From: Litorivicinus sp.
GTDB lineage: Bacteria; Pseudomonadota; Gammaproteobacteria; Pseudomonadales; Litorivicinaceae
DNA length: 64,000 nucleotides
Assembly: GCA_028339155.1 (NCBI GenBank)
Contig: JAOLBK010000007.1
Location: 62,001 to 126,000, forward strand
Direction of reading: 5' to 3'
The translations under genes were made by a program, and so were the position numbers. The number at the start of each line of letters is the position of its first letter. Position 1 is the first letter of the stretch. Of this stretch, positions 62,000 through 64,000 are shown one piece after another. The notes below the pieces were generated by a model. It searched no databases. It had not been told where the DNA came from and was given only the letters and a program-made list of their open reading frames with translations.

Positions 62000-63570
62000 T
62001 GCACATACACCTCCCCCATATCGATCACCACGCACTAAAAGGATCACGGTCAGATGAACTAAAAAAATCTTTGAAAGGCATGAAGTTCGGTCTTGAGAAA
62101 GAGGGACTCAGGGTAAATCCGGCAGATGGCAGCCTAGCAAAAACGGCTCATCCCAAAGAGCTTGGCTCCGCGCTTACACATCCTCAAATCACCACAGACT
62201 ATTCTGAAGTATTGCTAGAGTTTGTAACTGGAACGCACGCAAGACCAATGGAAGCATTAGCCGAGCTAGAAATGCTGCAATCCTATACAGCTTCAGTGAT
62301 AGGAAAAGAGCGTATCTGGCCCCTATCTATGCCATGCCGACTACCTCAATCCGACGCAGATATACCGCTCGCTTACTACGGTGAAAGCCATATTGGTCGG
62401 TTAAAGACAGTGTACAGACGAGGCCTGGGATTTCGATATGGCCGGCAAATGCAGACTATTGCTGGCGTACACTTCAACATGTCGTTTAGCGATAATTTTT
62501 GGGCATTTCACAGTGCCCTCCACAACCACCCTGTTGACTCTGATGTCAGAACTCGCCGCGACATAGGTTATTTTCATACCATTCGTAATTTCCGGCGCAT
62601 TCAGTGGATTTTCATGCTCCTAACCGGTGCCAGTCCCGCGGTGGATGAAAGCTTTCGCTTATTGGCTACAGATCGGTTCAAAGTGACTGGCCGAAGTCGA
62701 ATCGCAAAAGGATCTACAACACTGCGAATGAGCGATCTTGGCTATCAGTCAGCTGCGCAAGAATCGATCAACTTATGCTTTAATCACCTGAATACGTACT
62801 GTCATAGTTTGGCAGAGGCAGTTCACCAGCCGTGGCCGACATATGAAGGACTGGGTCTTAAAGATGGTGTCGGCTTCAAACAGTTAAATACAGCGGTATT
62901 ACAAATTGAAAATGAATACTATTCCAGTATCCGGCCAAAACGAGTGCAACTAAATGATGAACGACCTGTCAGAGCTCTTATCAACCGGGGCGTTGAATAC
63001 CTCGAAGTTCGTGCCATCGATCTAAATCCATTCGCAAGGAATGGCATTTCAGAAATAGAGGCCTGCTTGATCACGCTTTTGATGACGACCTCAGCCTTAG
63101 CAGATAGCCCGCTCAACTCCCCTCAAGAATCCGATGCGATCAGCGGAATAAATGCCAGAACTACTTGGGCGGGCCGCCAACCAGAACAAAAATTTGACCA
63201 AAAACACTCATTCAAAGCAGCAGCAATCGAATTTCTCTCTTCTTTGGATCCACTGGCCGAATCGCTTGATGAGGCTTTGGACACCAACGGACACACTGAA
63301 GCACTGATAGACGCACGCCTCAGGCTTGGTGGAACATGCCCGCTAATATCCGACGAGATTGAGGCTGCGGCTACTGACAACGGGCATTTGGAATTCGGGC
63401 TATCTATGGCAGATCAACACCATGAAATGTGGCTCAACCATTTCAATACAGACACAATCGATTTGCTGAAAAAAACAGCAAATAACAGTCTAAAGAAAGA
63501 AAAGACGCTCACAAGCACGAATAAAGGGAGTTTTGATGACTTCGTTCGTGCTTATGTAAACCTGCCCTAA
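61999..63570 (+). CDS. gshA: Glutamate-cysteine ligase
   Basis: MKFGLEKEGLRVNPADGSLAKTAHPKELGSALTHPQITTDYSEVLLEFVT. Confidence 0.94.
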   Translation: MHIHLPHIDHHALKGSRSDELKKSLKGMKFGLEKEGLRVNPADGSLAKTAHPKELGSALTHPQITTDYSEVLLEFVTGTHARPMEALAELEMLQSYTASVIGKERIWPLSMPCRLPQSDADIPLAYYGESHIGRLKTVYRRGLGFRYGRQMQTIAGVHFNMSFSDNFWAFHSALHNHPVDSDVRTRRDIGYFHTIRNFRRIQWIFMLLTGASPAVDESFRLLATDRFKVTGRSRIAKGSTTLRMSDLGYQSAAQESINLCFNHLNTYCHSLAEAVHQPWPTYEGLGLKDGVGFKQLNTAVLQIENEYYSSIRPKRVQLNDERPVRALINRGVEYLEVRAIDLNPFARNGISEIEACLITLLMTTSALADSPLNSPQESDAISGINARTTWAGRQPEQKFDQKHSFKAAAIEFLSSLDPLAESLDEALDTNGHTEALIDARLRLGGTCPLISDEIEAAATDNGHLEFGLSMADQHHEMWLNHFNTDTIDLLKKTANNSLKKEKTLTSTNKGSFDDFVRAYVNLP

Positions 63571-64000
63571 TCAATTGGCAGGATTCACCTCGAGTAACTC
63601 AACCTCAAATACTAAAACAGAATTTGGCGGTATTGGACCAGTTCCTGAGGGACCGTAAGCCAAGGCTGCAGGGATCGTAAATTCAAACAGGGCACCCGGC
63701 CGCATCAATTGAACGCCTTCGGACCACCCTGGAATAACACCATTTAATGGAAAACTAACAGGCTCCCCCCGAGCACGCGAGCTATCAAAAATATCGCCAG
63801 AAATCAACTTGCCTTCATAATCGACACGAACAGTGTCTGTGATCGTTGGAGCTTTCCCAGATCCCACTTTTAAAACTCGATATTGCAGGCCTGAAGCCGT
63901 CACCTTCACGCCTTCTTTTTTGGCATTTTGTGCCAGATATTCTTCTCCTGATTTCAAATTCGCTTGTCCCATCGCTTCCATTTGCCTTTGTTGCTCTTCC
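63571..64000 (-). CDS. FKBP-type peptidyl-prolyl isomerase (partial, 5' end beyond window)
   Basis: [64 protein letters not shown]. Confidence 0.9.
   Translation of the reverse strand, partial: EEQQRQMEAMGQANLKSGEEYLAQNAKKEGVKVTASGLQYRVLKVGSGKAPTITDTVRVDYEGKLISGDIFDSSRARGEPVSFPLNGVIPGWSEGVQLMRPGALFEFTIPAALAYGPSGTGPIPPNSVLVFEVELLEVNPAN

Overview
This 64 kb window reads as a gammaproteobacterial chromosome. Most of it is conserved housekeeping synteny: damX-like/aroB/aroK, mrcA, rpmE, priA-argS-ftsN-like-hslVU, ubiEJB-hisIE-hinT-tatABC, typA, glnA-glnL-glnG, secB-grxC-rhodanese, gpmI-envC-ctpA, hisFAHB, asmA-mutY-yggX, then trmL-uup, tpx, msrAB, yrfG-hslR-hslO-pckA-like, gshA and an FKBP. The accessory part is about 34.6-51 kb. 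The main candidate for an undescribed system is an approx. 8.9 kb segment (about 34571-43543) that starts inside an intact tRNA-Phe(GAA) gene and ends at a 46-bp direct repeat of that tRNA's 3' end. It carries a Urt-type five-gene ABC transporter (36838-42363) and an acetamidase/formamidase (42373-43341), with no urease. Divergent to these is a regulator made of a complete LysR-type protein fused to a signal-less copy of the UrtA/AmiC-type binding protein. A perfect T-N11-A LysR-type inverted repeat sits in the divergent promoter region. The two tRNA 3' ends differ by one compensatory T-stem base-pair swap, which suggests two functional tRNA alleles rather than decay. Other notable items are a PckA-like protein that has lost several catalytic motifs, an alternative oxidase with a palindrome upstream, two adjacent disrupted genes (PHP phosphatase and pirin), several small unknown proteins, and a sigma54/NtrC-type glnA promoter. 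All calls come from reading the sequence; no database search was run.
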